Assembly (NCBI GenBank): GCA_944321365.1
Contig: CALULA010000004.1
Location: forward strand, 106,907-147,798
DNA: 40,892 nt
Source: an uncultured Paraprevotella sp.
GTDB lineage: Bacteria > Bacteroidota > Bacteroidia > Bacteroidales > Bacteroidaceae
Direction: 5' to 3'
Positions within the stretch are counted from its first letter, which is position 1, and every line of letters starts with the position of its first letter. The translations under genes were made by a program, and so were the position numbers. Of the stretch, positions 19,224 through 27,868 are shown piece by piece. The notes under the pieces are model-generated. The model did not search any database and was not told the DNA's origin. It worked only from the letters and a program-made list of their open reading frames with translations.

Positions 19224-19236
19224 TGTCAATCTGTCA
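19224..19236. repeat. TGTCA-N3-TGTCA pair
   Basis: TGTCA at 19224-19228 and 19232-19236 separated by atc, the same 8-base period as the pair at 19126-19138. A weaker copy, TGTCA-gtc-TGTAA, is at 19318-19330. Confidence 0.5.
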
Positions 19237-19892
19237 GATGAGGAGGCGCGAGCGTGCGCCATGCTGTCCCTGTGGCGGTGGCGTGGCCGAATACGCGATT
19301 CTGGCGCGTTGCGGGCGTGTCAGTCTGTAAGTCCGGCCTGCGTTCTTGCTTGCTTTTTGTCGGTCGTCCGCCTTTGTCGTGCGGCATGCCGGGTGGCGGG
19401 CGTCGGTCGGACGTGCTTTTCCCTGACATTTTGCTGTCCGTTTCCTGCCGGGCGGGAGGCTCCGGTTAGCACGAAACCGGTGGCTTTGGGCACGGTTGTG
19501 CCCCGCTTTGCGGTGTGTCGCGGCGTTCTTTGCGCATTGCCGTGGACGTTTGTGCGCACAAACGCCGGTTTCTTTGCGCACAGACGGATGCATCTTTCCG
19601 CATTGCCGGGTTGGGTTTTGCGCAAGGAATCCTTAAAATAGGCTAATGCGAACGGGCTTTAAGCGCAAAGTGTGAAAAAGTGTGTTCGTGCGGTGGCCGT
19701 CTTGTTGCGTAGAATGTGTTTTCTTGTTCGGACTGTGGCGGTGCTTTGACGGCATTTTGCTTACTTTTTGATGCGGAATGCAGCGGTTGTGGTGTCAGAC
19801 GGACAGTAAGTGGAGTGCGGGAGAGGGGAGCGGTGCGACTTGCCGGACAGCAGGGTTTTCTTGGGACGTAGCGGAGCAAAATCAGTCTGCGT

Positions 19893-19924
19893 ATTGCTGT
19901 TACGGGATAAAAGCCTTATTTTTG
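19893..19924 (+). promoter_or_regulatory. Promoter of the 192-residue gene
   Basis: ATTG (19893-19896) and TATTTTTG (19917-19924) are separated by 20 bases. The -7 box matches TAnnTTTG exactly, and the ATG follows 33 bases later. Confidence 0.7.
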
Positions 19925-19957
19925 TCCTGCAAAAAACGGAATTAAAGTAAGTGTATT

Positions 19958-20536
19958 ATGGAGCAGACGAGATGGTGTGAGAATGTCATTCTGGTGGATG
20001 CGGATTATGTGGATGCCGTGGCATTCGATCTGATAGTGAACTTTGAGCGGATGCTGAACCGCCCGATGCCTAAGGCCGACCTGGCGCAGTGGCTGGTCTG
20101 TGTGGCACTGGACGGGGGCATAAGGCAGGGGAAGAACGACATACAGGTGGTGCTGATTTACGGCAGGGAACGGAAAGCGTTGGACAATTTCGCGCCGTCG
20201 GATTTCGCAGCCGAACTGGACGGCAAGGCTTTCACGGATGACTATGTGGGTGAGTTCAGGCTCAGCTCCGTGAAGAAGGAGGAATTGTCCGATGCGGAAC
20301 ATCTCTATCTGCAGTCGCTTGAGGCATTGGCCGACGCGAAGGACATACGGCGTCTGATCGTGGTGCCCGACATGGAGAAATATGGTGCCCGTGTGCGGGA
20401 GATTCTCGGACGGACGGAAGGCAAGGAGATTACCTTGCTGGCCATGGAGCCACAGGCAGGCCGGGGCTTCCGGTCGGAGATTCTCGGCTACTCGCTGATG
20501 AACGCTTTGGGCATCAGAGGGGATGAGTTCAAATAG
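19958..20536 (+). CDS. Conserved hypothetical protein, possible NYN/PIN-like fold
   Basis: A 192-residue soluble protein without signal peptide or membrane segment. I do not recognise a characterised family; it resembles Bacteroides proteins filed as a domain of unknown function (possibly DUF6621, unconfirmed). An alternating strand/helix pattern is visible: NVILVDADYVDAVAFDLIVN with Asp14 and Asp16, then DIQVVLIYGRE, then IRRLIVVPDMEKYGARVREI and ITLLAMEP. This order of strands with early acidic residues recalls NYN/PIN-type nuclease folds, but the later acidic cluster is not convincing. It has its own promoter and lies 93 bases upstream of the dehydrogenase gene, which has a separate -7 box. 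Confidence 0.75.
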   Translation: MEQTRWCENVILVDADYVDAVAFDLIVNFERMLNRPMPKADLAQWLVCVALDGGIRQGKNDIQVVLIYGRERKALDNFAPSDFAAELDGKAFTDDYVGEFRLSSVKKEELSDAEHLYLQSLEALADAKDIRRLIVVPDMEKYGARVREILGRTEGKEITLLAMEPQAGRGFRSEILGYSLMNALGIRGDEFK

Positions 20537-20581
20537 GGAACAAAAAAGCAGACTTTTCCTTTACTTCTTGGAAAAAGTCAT

Positions 20582-20589
20582 TAACTTTG
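20582..20589 (+). promoter_or_regulatory. -7 box upstream of the dehydrogenase gene
   Basis: TAACTTTG matches TAnnTTTG exactly, 40 bases upstream of the ATG at 20630. No clear TTTG is found at the expected -33 position. Confidence 0.55.
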
Positions 20590-20629
20590 CAATCAATATC
20601 ATCAATAAAAGTAAATACCGAAGTTAAAG

Positions 20630-21823
20630 ATGGGAAAAGTTTTAATCATCGGAGCCGGAGGCGTGGCTACTGTCGCAGCGCACAAGGTGGCTCAACATCC
20701 AGAAGTGTTCGATGAGCTTATGATAGCCAGCCGGACAAAGGCTAAGTGCGATGCTATCGTGAAGGCCATCGGCAATCCTGCCATAAAGACTGCTCAGGTG
20801 GATGCCGACAATGTGGAGGAACTGGTGAAGTTGCTGGAAGGTTATAAGCCGGACATGGTTATGAACCTGGCCTTGCCGTATCAGGACCTGACCATCATGG
20901 AAGCCTGTCTGCAGACCGGTTGCAACTATCTGGACACGGCCAATTATGAGCCGAAAGACGTGGCGCATTTTGAGTACAGTTGGCAATGGGCCTACAAGAA
21001 GAGGTTTGAGGAGGCCGGGCTGACCGCCATTCTGGGTTGCGGTTTCGACCCCGGTGTGTCCGGTGTCTATACGGCTTATGCGGCAAAACACTATTTTGAC
21101 GAGATACACTATCTGGACATTGTGGACTGTAATGCCGGCAACCATCACAAGGCTTTTGCAACGAACTTCAATCCGGAAATCAATATCCGTGAGATTACGC
21201 AGAACGGACGTTATTATGAAAACGGGAAGTGGGTGGAGACGAAGCCCATGGAGATACACAAGGACCTGACTTATCCGAACATCGGTCCGCGAGATTCCTA
21301 TCTGTTGTATCATGAAGAACTGGAGTCGTTGGTGAAGAATTTCCCGACTATCAAGCGTGCCCGCTTCTGGATGACGTTCGGACAGGAGTATCTGACCCAT
21401 CTGCGTGTGATACAGAATATCGGCATGGCGCGGATTGACGAGGTGGACTATAACGGTGTGAAGATTGTCCCCCTGCAGTTCCTCAAGGCCGTGCTGCCCA
21501 ATCCGCAGGATCTGGGTGAGAACTATGAGGGCGAGACGAGTATAGGTTGCCGTATCCGTGGCATGAAGGACGGCAAGGAGCATACCTATTATGTATATAA
21601 CAATTGCAGCCATCATGCGGCTTATCTGGAGACGGGCATGCAGGGCGTGAGCTATACTACCGGCGTTCCGGCCATGATCGGGGCCATGATGTTCCTGAAA
21701 GGCATCTGGAAGAAACCGGGTGTGTGGAATGTGGAAGAGTTTGATCCGGATCCGTTCATGGCTGAACTGAACAAGGACGGGCTGCCTTGGCACGAAGTGT
21801 TTGACGGCGACCTGGAGTTATGA
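20630..21823 (+). CDS. Saccharopine dehydrogenase family protein, probable carboxynorspermidine dehydrogenase
   Basis: A 397-residue NAD(P)-dependent oxidoreductase. The N terminus VLIIGAGGVATVAAHKVAQH is a Rossmann nucleotide-binding turn, followed by IASRTKAKCDAI and the family motif GCGFDPGVSGVYTAYAAKHY. Length and motifs fit carboxynorspermidine/carboxyspermidine dehydrogenase, which condenses aspartate semialdehyde with a diamine in the alternative polyamine route common in gut Bacteroides. The partner decarboxylase (nspC) is not in this window, so the role rests on family resemblance; a lysine-pathway saccharopine dehydrogenase is the alternative. RecA follows 45 bases downstream with no obvious promoter between, so read-through is likely. 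Confidence 0.85.
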   Translation: MGKVLIIGAGGVATVAAHKVAQHPEVFDELMIASRTKAKCDAIVKAIGNPAIKTAQVDADNVEELVKLLEGYKPDMVMNLALPYQDLTIMEACLQTGCNYLDTANYEPKDVAHFEYSWQWAYKKRFEEAGLTAILGCGFDPGVSGVYTAYAAKHYFDEIHYLDIVDCNAGNHHKAFATNFNPEINIREITQNGRYYENGKWVETKPMEIHKDLTYPNIGPRDSYLLYHEELESLVKNFPTIKRARFWMTFGQEYLTHLRVIQNIGMARIDEVDYNGVKIVPLQFLKAVLPNPQDLGENYEGETSIGCRIRGMKDGKEHTYYVYNNCSHHAAYLETGMQGVSYTTGVPAMIGAMMFLKGIWKKPGVWNVEEFDPDPFMAELNKDGLPWHEVFDGDLEL

Positions 21824-21868
21824 GGTCATACATGCGGATTTGAAAAATGATTTAACAGCATTGAATTT

Positions 21869-22909
<1,041 letters not shown>

Positions 22910-22980
22910 GCAGTCGGGCACGTTGCTTGCAAGGGGCGGTCCGGGAACGGCTTCCTCTTGAACGGTTTGTTTAATGATTG

Positions 22981-23027
22981 AAAAGGAAGATGGTGTGCCA
23001 TTCCGGCACACCATCTTCCTTTTTGCA
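22981..23027 (+). terminator. Intrinsic terminator of recA
   Basis: A perfect 19-base stem (22981-22999 with 23005-23023) around the loop attcc, then a T-run. The A-run on the left arm means it could also stop transcripts from the minus strand. Confidence 0.9.
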
Positions 23028-23034
23028 TCTTGTG

Positions 23035-23060
23035 ACCGGCGGCATCGATGTGCCGCCGGT
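23035..23060. repeat. Perfect GC-rich inverted repeat between recA and the fimbrial operon
   Basis: ACCGGCGGCA (23035-23044) pairs perfectly with TGCCGCCGGT (23051-23060) around the loop tcgatg. It has no T-run, so it is a hairpin rather than a terminator. Confidence 0.6.
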
Positions 23061-23131
23061 GCCCGTGGCCGTGCCGTCGCCGCCGGTGCGGCGGAAAGGG
23101 TGATGCGGGTTTCCGGGCCGCGGGGATACGG

Positions 23132-23158
23132 AAAAGGGGTGCGCGTGCGCACCCCTTT
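23132..23158 (-). terminator. Terminator of the fimbrial operon
   Basis: AAAGGGGTGCGC (23133-23144) pairs perfectly with its complement (23147-23158) around a two-base loop. On minus it ends in TTTT and lies 25 bases after the last fimbrial stop. Confidence 0.75.
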
Positions 23159-23182
23159 GTTGTCAGGAATAGGGAACCATGC

Positions 23183-26100
23183 TTACCGCATCAGCTTGAA
23201 CGTCTGGTGGCGGCCGTCGGACAGTTCCGCCGTGACGAGGCTGATGCCTTGCGGCAACGCCACTTCTGCCGACAGGCTGCCGTGGGCGTCGGTCTGATTC
23301 AAGAGACGGCCTGCGGTGTCATGTACCGACACGCAGGTGATGCCTGTGGCGGCACTTTTCACCTCAGCCGTACCTTCTCCGGTGAGTTCCACATACACGT
23401 CCGTAGCTGTGTCAATGCCCGTTACCGTGGCGGTGCGGGTGAGGACGAAGCGTCCGGCGTTGGTGCCCACTTTCGGCAGTTCTACCGGCGTGTCGAGGGT
23501 GTAGGTGAAGCCCGTCTCGCGGTCCTCCAGCTGCCAGTCCGTGAGGTCGAAACCGCCCACAGGCTCAAAGGAGAGGGTGACGCTGTCCGCCCGTTCCATC
23601 ACCATGCCCATGGCGATTTGCGGTGCCTGTGCGGACGTGATGACGCGGGCCTTACCGTCTACGGCGGCAAACAGGGCCAGCTGCGGTGTCACCTCGCCGT
23701 CTGTCATCATTTCGCCGGCGGCGTCTGCGTTTTCTCCGTCAATCCACATGCCACTTTGCATGTTGCTGCCCGTCCGGGCGATGACGCGGAGTCCTGCGGC
23801 GGTCTGTGCGTCGTCGGTGGCCTGTGTGTCGTTGGCGTCCGTCAGCATGTCCGGTGTGAAGATGACGCTCAGCACGTATTTCGTCTTAAAGGTCTGGGCA
23901 TTGTCGGAGTTGATTTGCTCCGTGGTCACCTGGCCTTCTTTGGCCGTGGCCAGGAAAGCCTCCATCGGGGCGATGAGCGGTTGTCCCGTGCCGCTGAACA
24001 GGAGGTTGCCGCTGTCGTCCAGCGAGGCGGAAGAGTAGGTGTTTCCGTCATAGACGCTGATGGAGCTGATGCTTTCGGCGTTCACCTCCAGGAAGCGTTT
24101 CATGTCGATGTGCGACATGAAGGGATTGCCCACCAGGAAGCGTTCGTCAAAGCCGGAGTCCCCGCCGATTTCGCCGGTCTCGCTGTTCAGCATCACGGCA
24201 TCGTTCATCGCTTTCAGGGTGAGCCGCTGTCCGTTTTCGCTGTCGGTGGGGAAGTCATACCTCTTGGAGTCCGCGTAGTCTGCAACGGGCTGGGTTTCCG
24301 CCATTCCTTCCGCCCGTTCGTAGGCGAACCGTCCGGCGGTGCCTATGCGGCCGTAGTCCACATATTCAGGTTGGTCAGGATCAGCTTTACCTGTGAACAG
24401 TTCTTCACCGTAGTCGGAGAAGTAGGTGTATTCCTTATGTTCCTTCGGGAAACGGAACACGAAGTCCTGTCCGGCGGGCAGGTTGCCGTTGTCCACCCAG
24501 ATGGAGATGCCGTTGCCGGGATTATAGCGGTTGAAGAGAGCGTTGAAGTTGCGTGACCATTCTCCTGCCTCGACGGTCATTGTCTCGTTCTCGTTGTTGA
24601 GCAGCTTGCCGTTCACATAGGTTTGCCATACGCGCTGGTAGACGCTCGGATTGAGGCGGCTTTCCGGGGCCGTGGTTTCGTTGAGCGGGGTGAAATAGTC
24701 CGTCATGGCCTGGCCTTTCAGGGTTTCGGGGATGAACATGTCACCCGTGACCATGGCCTGCAACGGGGCGGAGAACAGGTAGTAGCGGTTGGGCCGCAGG
24801 GCGGTCTCCACCCAGGCCTTGGCATAGGCCAGACGCGGGGTGTTCACCACTTCGGCTCCCGGAGCGAAATGGATGCCGTCGCAGCAGAAAATCTCGCCGG
24901 TATCGTCCGTGGGCAGCACGGGGTAGCGTTCGGCTCCGGAGGGGATGATGACATCCGTACAGCAGTAGGGCGACCCGTTGGTCCAGTTGCTCCAGTTGTT
25001 CCAGTCCTGGTTGACGGCGTTGGTGCGCCAGGTGGTCTGTTGGGGATAGACGTAGGCCATGAAGTTGTTCACCGTGTTGCCGCTGCCGTCTTGGATGAGG
25101 AAGCTGTAGCGTCCGGCTGTCTGGAACGTGGCGGCGGGTACCGTAAGGTAGACCGGTTCGCCGGCGGTTACGGCGTTTGTGAACTCCGCCGTATATCCGA
25201 GTGACGGACAGGAGATGGTGTATTTCTGGCTGTCGATGCCGCCACGCAGCGTGAAATTGAGGTCTTTGCCCGAATTGACACAGATCTGGTTCATCTCAAT
25301 CTCGAAGCCCGTGGTGCAGGATTCGGGGTCCTGACAGTCGGGCAGGCCGTCGTTGTCCGTATCGTTGCGGAAGAAGAGTCCGTAGTAACGCTGGTAGTCC
25401 AGCAGGGTGGCCACTCCGGCGATGGTGATGCGTATCTCGTCATAGGGCTGTGTGGGGTGGGAGATGAGGTACTTCTTGTCCCCGTAGCCGATGACATCCA
25501 GTCCCAGCACGCTCCAGTTGGTGAACTCGTCGCCTGTTGCTTTCCCGTTCAGGTAGGTTGTGATGGTCATCCAGTTGGCCGCCCCGATGCCGGCCACGAA
25601 TGTGGCGTTGTCCATGACGAGGCCGAACTGCTGGTGATGGTCGGCGGTGCGTCCCAGTTTGACGTGGAATATGGCTCCGCCTCCTACCTCTACGGTGTTG
25701 GCCACCATCATGCAGCTGTTCATGTCATTGTCCACCAGGTGTGAGATGTCGGTCACGGCGGAAGCCACGCTGGCGGTCTGGAAGTCGATTTGCGGAATCA
25801 CCGTGGCCCCGTTCTCTGTGGAGATGGGAACGATGCAGCCGTTCTGTCCCAGCGGGTCGGAGCAGTTGTCCGAAGCCCGTTCGATAAAGGCGTTGTAGAT
25901 GCGGAGGGTGTTCAGACCGATGTTGGCCACGCCGGAACGCCACATGCGGATTTCATCAAAGTCCACGTTGGCCGGCACCTCGATGCTGAAACGCGTCTTT
26001 TGTGACTGTTCCCCGCCGATGAGTCCCACGCCCACCGCGTTGCTTTCGTCAATGACGGCATTGTAGTCTTCTTCCACTTCCTCTCCGTTTTTGTAAAGCC

Positions 26101-27826
26101 GGATTTGATAGAACTCTAGCAAGTCCACGTCAAGAAAAGTAGATTGTTCTTCCACGATGAAGCCCACGCGCAACGCTTCGTCCGTCCAGCCTGTGACCTG
26201 GCGGAGGGTCTGTCCGTTGTTGGTGGTGATGCCGATAATGCTCAGGTTGTCTGCAATGCTGAGTCCGGACACGTAAGAGGCAAATTTGTCGTTGTCGCCG
26301 CTCAGTACGTTATCGGGGTCCACCATGTCGGAGATAGAGAGCAACGCGCCGTCCTCTGCCACGGGGTTGGACACTTTGAAAATCTTGCCGTACATTCCGT
26401 CGTTCACCAGCGGGGTACTGCATGACGTCTCGTCGACGTATTCCAGATTAGTCCCCTTGTTCAGCGTCACCTCCTCGTAGCAGCCGTCGGTGGCTGTGGC
26501 GCGGAAGATGTAGTCTCCGTTTTCAGTCAGTCCGGTCACGTAGCCGTTGCCGTCGATGCTTACCGCCGCCTTAGCCTCTTCCGTGGGTGCCTCTTCAAGG
26601 CTCCACACCACGGGGATTTCGGTGTTGGACAGCAGTTGGAACGTGGTCTGACCATCGCAGATGTTCGTTCCCACGTTGGCGTTGATGGGGCAGTGGTGGT
26701 CCACTATGGGTTTCTTCTTGATGAAGCCGTAGTAGACGGCAATCTCGCCCAGGTTGACGCTCAGGGCACCGGCCCCGATGGCGAAGCGCACAGCATCGAA
26801 TTCCACATTGGCCGTGGCGGCTGACTTGAATTGGTCGCTCGTGTTGATGAGTCCCAGCCCCAGCACGCTGGCCTCGATGCGCTCTTCCTGCACCTTTTCG
26901 CCGTTGCGGTAGAATGAGATGGTGGTGAATCCGCCGAGGTCCAAGTCGAGCAGTCCCTTGTTGGAGTAGACGAAGCCCACTTCCGTGCCGGCCTCAAGCG
27001 TCTGGTTGAAGGCCGTATGTACGTGGCACCATTCGCCGATGGCGAGTCCACCGGTGGTCAGTTTGTTGGTCAGGTTGTCGTCGTAGAACCGTTCCGCCAG
27101 GTCGTCGTGACGGATCCAGCTGTCCACCGGCCAGGGCATACCGTTACAATCGTCCAGATTGATTTCCAGGTCGGAGGCGTATTCCTTCACGCCATTGAAG
27201 GTGAGGGGATACTCCGTGCTTTCGCCCACAAAGGCATATTTGATGCCCAGTTGGGAGATGGCTTCCACGCTCACGCCTGCGACTTGCAGATAAACCTCGT
27301 CGAATTCTTTGGTGGTCGTGACAGTCAGGTCCACCGACACATGGTCCGAGCCGGGAATCTTTATCAGGTTCAGGCCCACGCCCGTGCCCAGTTCCTCATC
27401 GATGGATAAGGTTTCTTGCTGTACCCCGTCCAGATAGGTGATGATGCTGAATGTGCTGGCCACGTCCAGGCCGAGCAGTCCGCCCTGTTGGGGCGACACG
27501 ATGGTGAAGCCGGCTTTCACGCCCGGCGCGTAGCTGTGGCGCGTGTCGCGCACGCCGAAGATGGGACGCAGGCCTGTGCCTACACTGACAGCCGTGATGG
27601 AGGCATAGTTGTTCAGGTCCTCGTCCGTCACGGCATCGAGGTTGTCATAGTTGGTGAGCAGCTGCGCGGCACTGCCGTATTGGTTGATGACGCACCCGGT
27701 TCCCACGAGGGCTTTCCGATTGCCCAGGTCCTCTTGGGTCAGCGGGGCTTCCTGGCTTTGTGCGGCGGTTGTCAGGGCAAGCCAGCACAAGGCGGCAAGG
27801 GTGCATATCAGTCTTGTTGTTTTCAT
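23183..27826 (-). CDS. Large fimbria-associated surface protein, probable tip adhesin
   Basis: A 1547-residue exported protein and the last gene of the fimbrial operon. The start at 27826 (MKTTRLICTLAALCWLALTT then AAQS) gives a type I signal peptide; an ATG eight codons upstream is less likely. Four related beta-rich modules are visible near residues 95-200, 281-373, 553-651 and 733-819, each with a VGF or AGF start, a Leu/Asp strand, an YxNGE/LDG turn and an IxYxFI/YYGLFF ending. A BIG2-like Ig domain (~385-460) and a calcium-binding type 3 repeat (DTDNDGLPDCQDPESC, ~820-836) lie between. The last ~75 residues (1471-1547) look like a type IX secretion-style C-terminal domain (TAGRLLNQ, ISLVTAELSDGRHQTFKLMR). 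No characterised homolog is recognised; adhesin is an inference from position and modules. Confidence 0.8.
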   Translation of the reverse strand: MKTTRLICTLAALCWLALTTAAQSQEAPLTQEDLGNRKALVGTGCVINQYGSAAQLLTNYDNLDAVTDEDLNNYASITAVSVGTGLRPIFGVRDTRHSYAPGVKAGFTIVSPQQGGLLGLDVASTFSIITYLDGVQQETLSIDEELGTGVGLNLIKIPGSDHVSVDLTVTTTKEFDEVYLQVAGVSVEAISQLGIKYAFVGESTEYPLTFNGVKEYASDLEINLDDCNGMPWPVDSWIRHDDLAERFYDDNLTNKLTTGGLAIGEWCHVHTAFNQTLEAGTEVGFVYSNKGLLDLDLGGFTTISFYRNGEKVQEERIEASVLGLGLINTSDQFKSAATANVEFDAVRFAIGAGALSVNLGEIAVYYGFIKKKPIVDHHCPINANVGTNICDGQTTFQLLSNTEIPVVWSLEEAPTEEAKAAVSIDGNGYVTGLTENGDYIFRATATDGCYEEVTLNKGTNLEYVDETSCSTPLVNDGMYGKIFKVSNPVAEDGALLSISDMVDPDNVLSGDNDKFASYVSGLSIADNLSIIGITTNNGQTLRQVTGWTDEALRVGFIVEEQSTFLDVDLLEFYQIRLYKNGEEVEEDYNAVIDESNAVGVGLIGGEQSQKTRFSIEVPANVDFDEIRMWRSGVANIGLNTLRIYNAFIERASDNCSDPLGQNGCIVPISTENGATVIPQIDFQTASVASAVTDISHLVDNDMNSCMMVANTVEVGGGAIFHVKLGRTADHHQQFGLVMDNATFVAGIGAANWMTITTYLNGKATGDEFTNWSVLGLDVIGYGDKKYLISHPTQPYDEIRITIAGVATLLDYQRYYGLFFRNDTDNDGLPDCQDPESCTTGFEIEMNQICVNSGKDLNFTLRGGIDSQKYTISCPSLGYTAEFTNAVTAGEPVYLTVPAATFQTAGRYSFLIQDGSGNTVNNFMAYVYPQQTTWRTNAVNQDWNNWSNWTNGSPYCCTDVIIPSGAERYPVLPTDDTGEIFCCDGIHFAPGAEVVNTPRLAYAKAWVETALRPNRYYLFSAPLQAMVTGDMFIPETLKGQAMTDYFTPLNETTAPESRLNPSVYQRVWQTYVNGKLLNNENETMTVEAGEWSRNFNALFNRYNPGNGISIWVDNGNLPAGQDFVFRFPKEHKEYTYFSDYGEELFTGKADPDQPEYVDYGRIGTAGRFAYERAEGMAETQPVADYADSKRYDFPTDSENGQRLTLKAMNDAVMLNSETGEIGGDSGFDERFLVGNPFMSHIDMKRFLEVNAESISSISVYDGNTYSSASLDDSGNLLFSGTGQPLIAPMEAFLATAKEGQVTTEQINSDNAQTFKTKYVLSVIFTPDMLTDANDTQATDDAQTAAGLRVIARTGSNMQSGMWIDGENADAAGEMMTDGEVTPQLALFAAVDGKARVITSAQAPQIAMGMVMERADSVTLSFEPVGGFDLTDWQLEDRETGFTYTLDTPVELPKVGTNAGRFVLTRTATVTGIDTATDVYVELTGEGTAEVKSAATGITCVSVHDTAGRLLNQTDAHGSLSAEVALPQGISLVTAELSDGRHQTFKLMR

Positions 27827-27868
27827 ATCTTTCTTCGTTTTTGGGTTCATGAGGGTTACTCGTTATTT

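Larger units (their letters stand above)
19020..19892. other. Gene-free spacer between clpB and the 192-residue gene
   Basis: About 870 bases without a credible gene; the long frames read as Arg/Cys/Gly-rich shadow translations. It holds repeated TGTCA motifs (19126-19330), four TGCGCA words between 19531 and 19624, and an imperfect inverted repeat at 19125-19159. The clpB promoter should be in the first ~120 bases, but I find no convincing TAnnTTTG box there. Confidence 0.6.

Noticed and set aside
19069..19641. Plus-strand frame of 190 codons upstream of the 192-residue gene
   Set aside because: Cys/Arg/Leu-rich low-quality translation in a motif-rich spacer; no promoter, family or signal is seen.
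10087..19957. CRISPR array in the motif-rich spacers
   Set aside because: The repeated words are only 5-7 bases, with no long identical repeat, no regular spacers of 30-40 bases and no cas genes.
20630..21823. Lysine-pathway saccharopine dehydrogenase
   Set aside because: Length and the GCGFDPGVSGVYTAYAAKH motif fit carboxynorspermidine dehydrogenase better, though the family name is shared.
23048..24556. Plus-strand frame of 502 codons opposite the adhesin gene
   Set aside because: Starts in the hairpin spacer and runs antisense to the adhesin, with His/Val/Gly-rich composition typical of a shadow frame.
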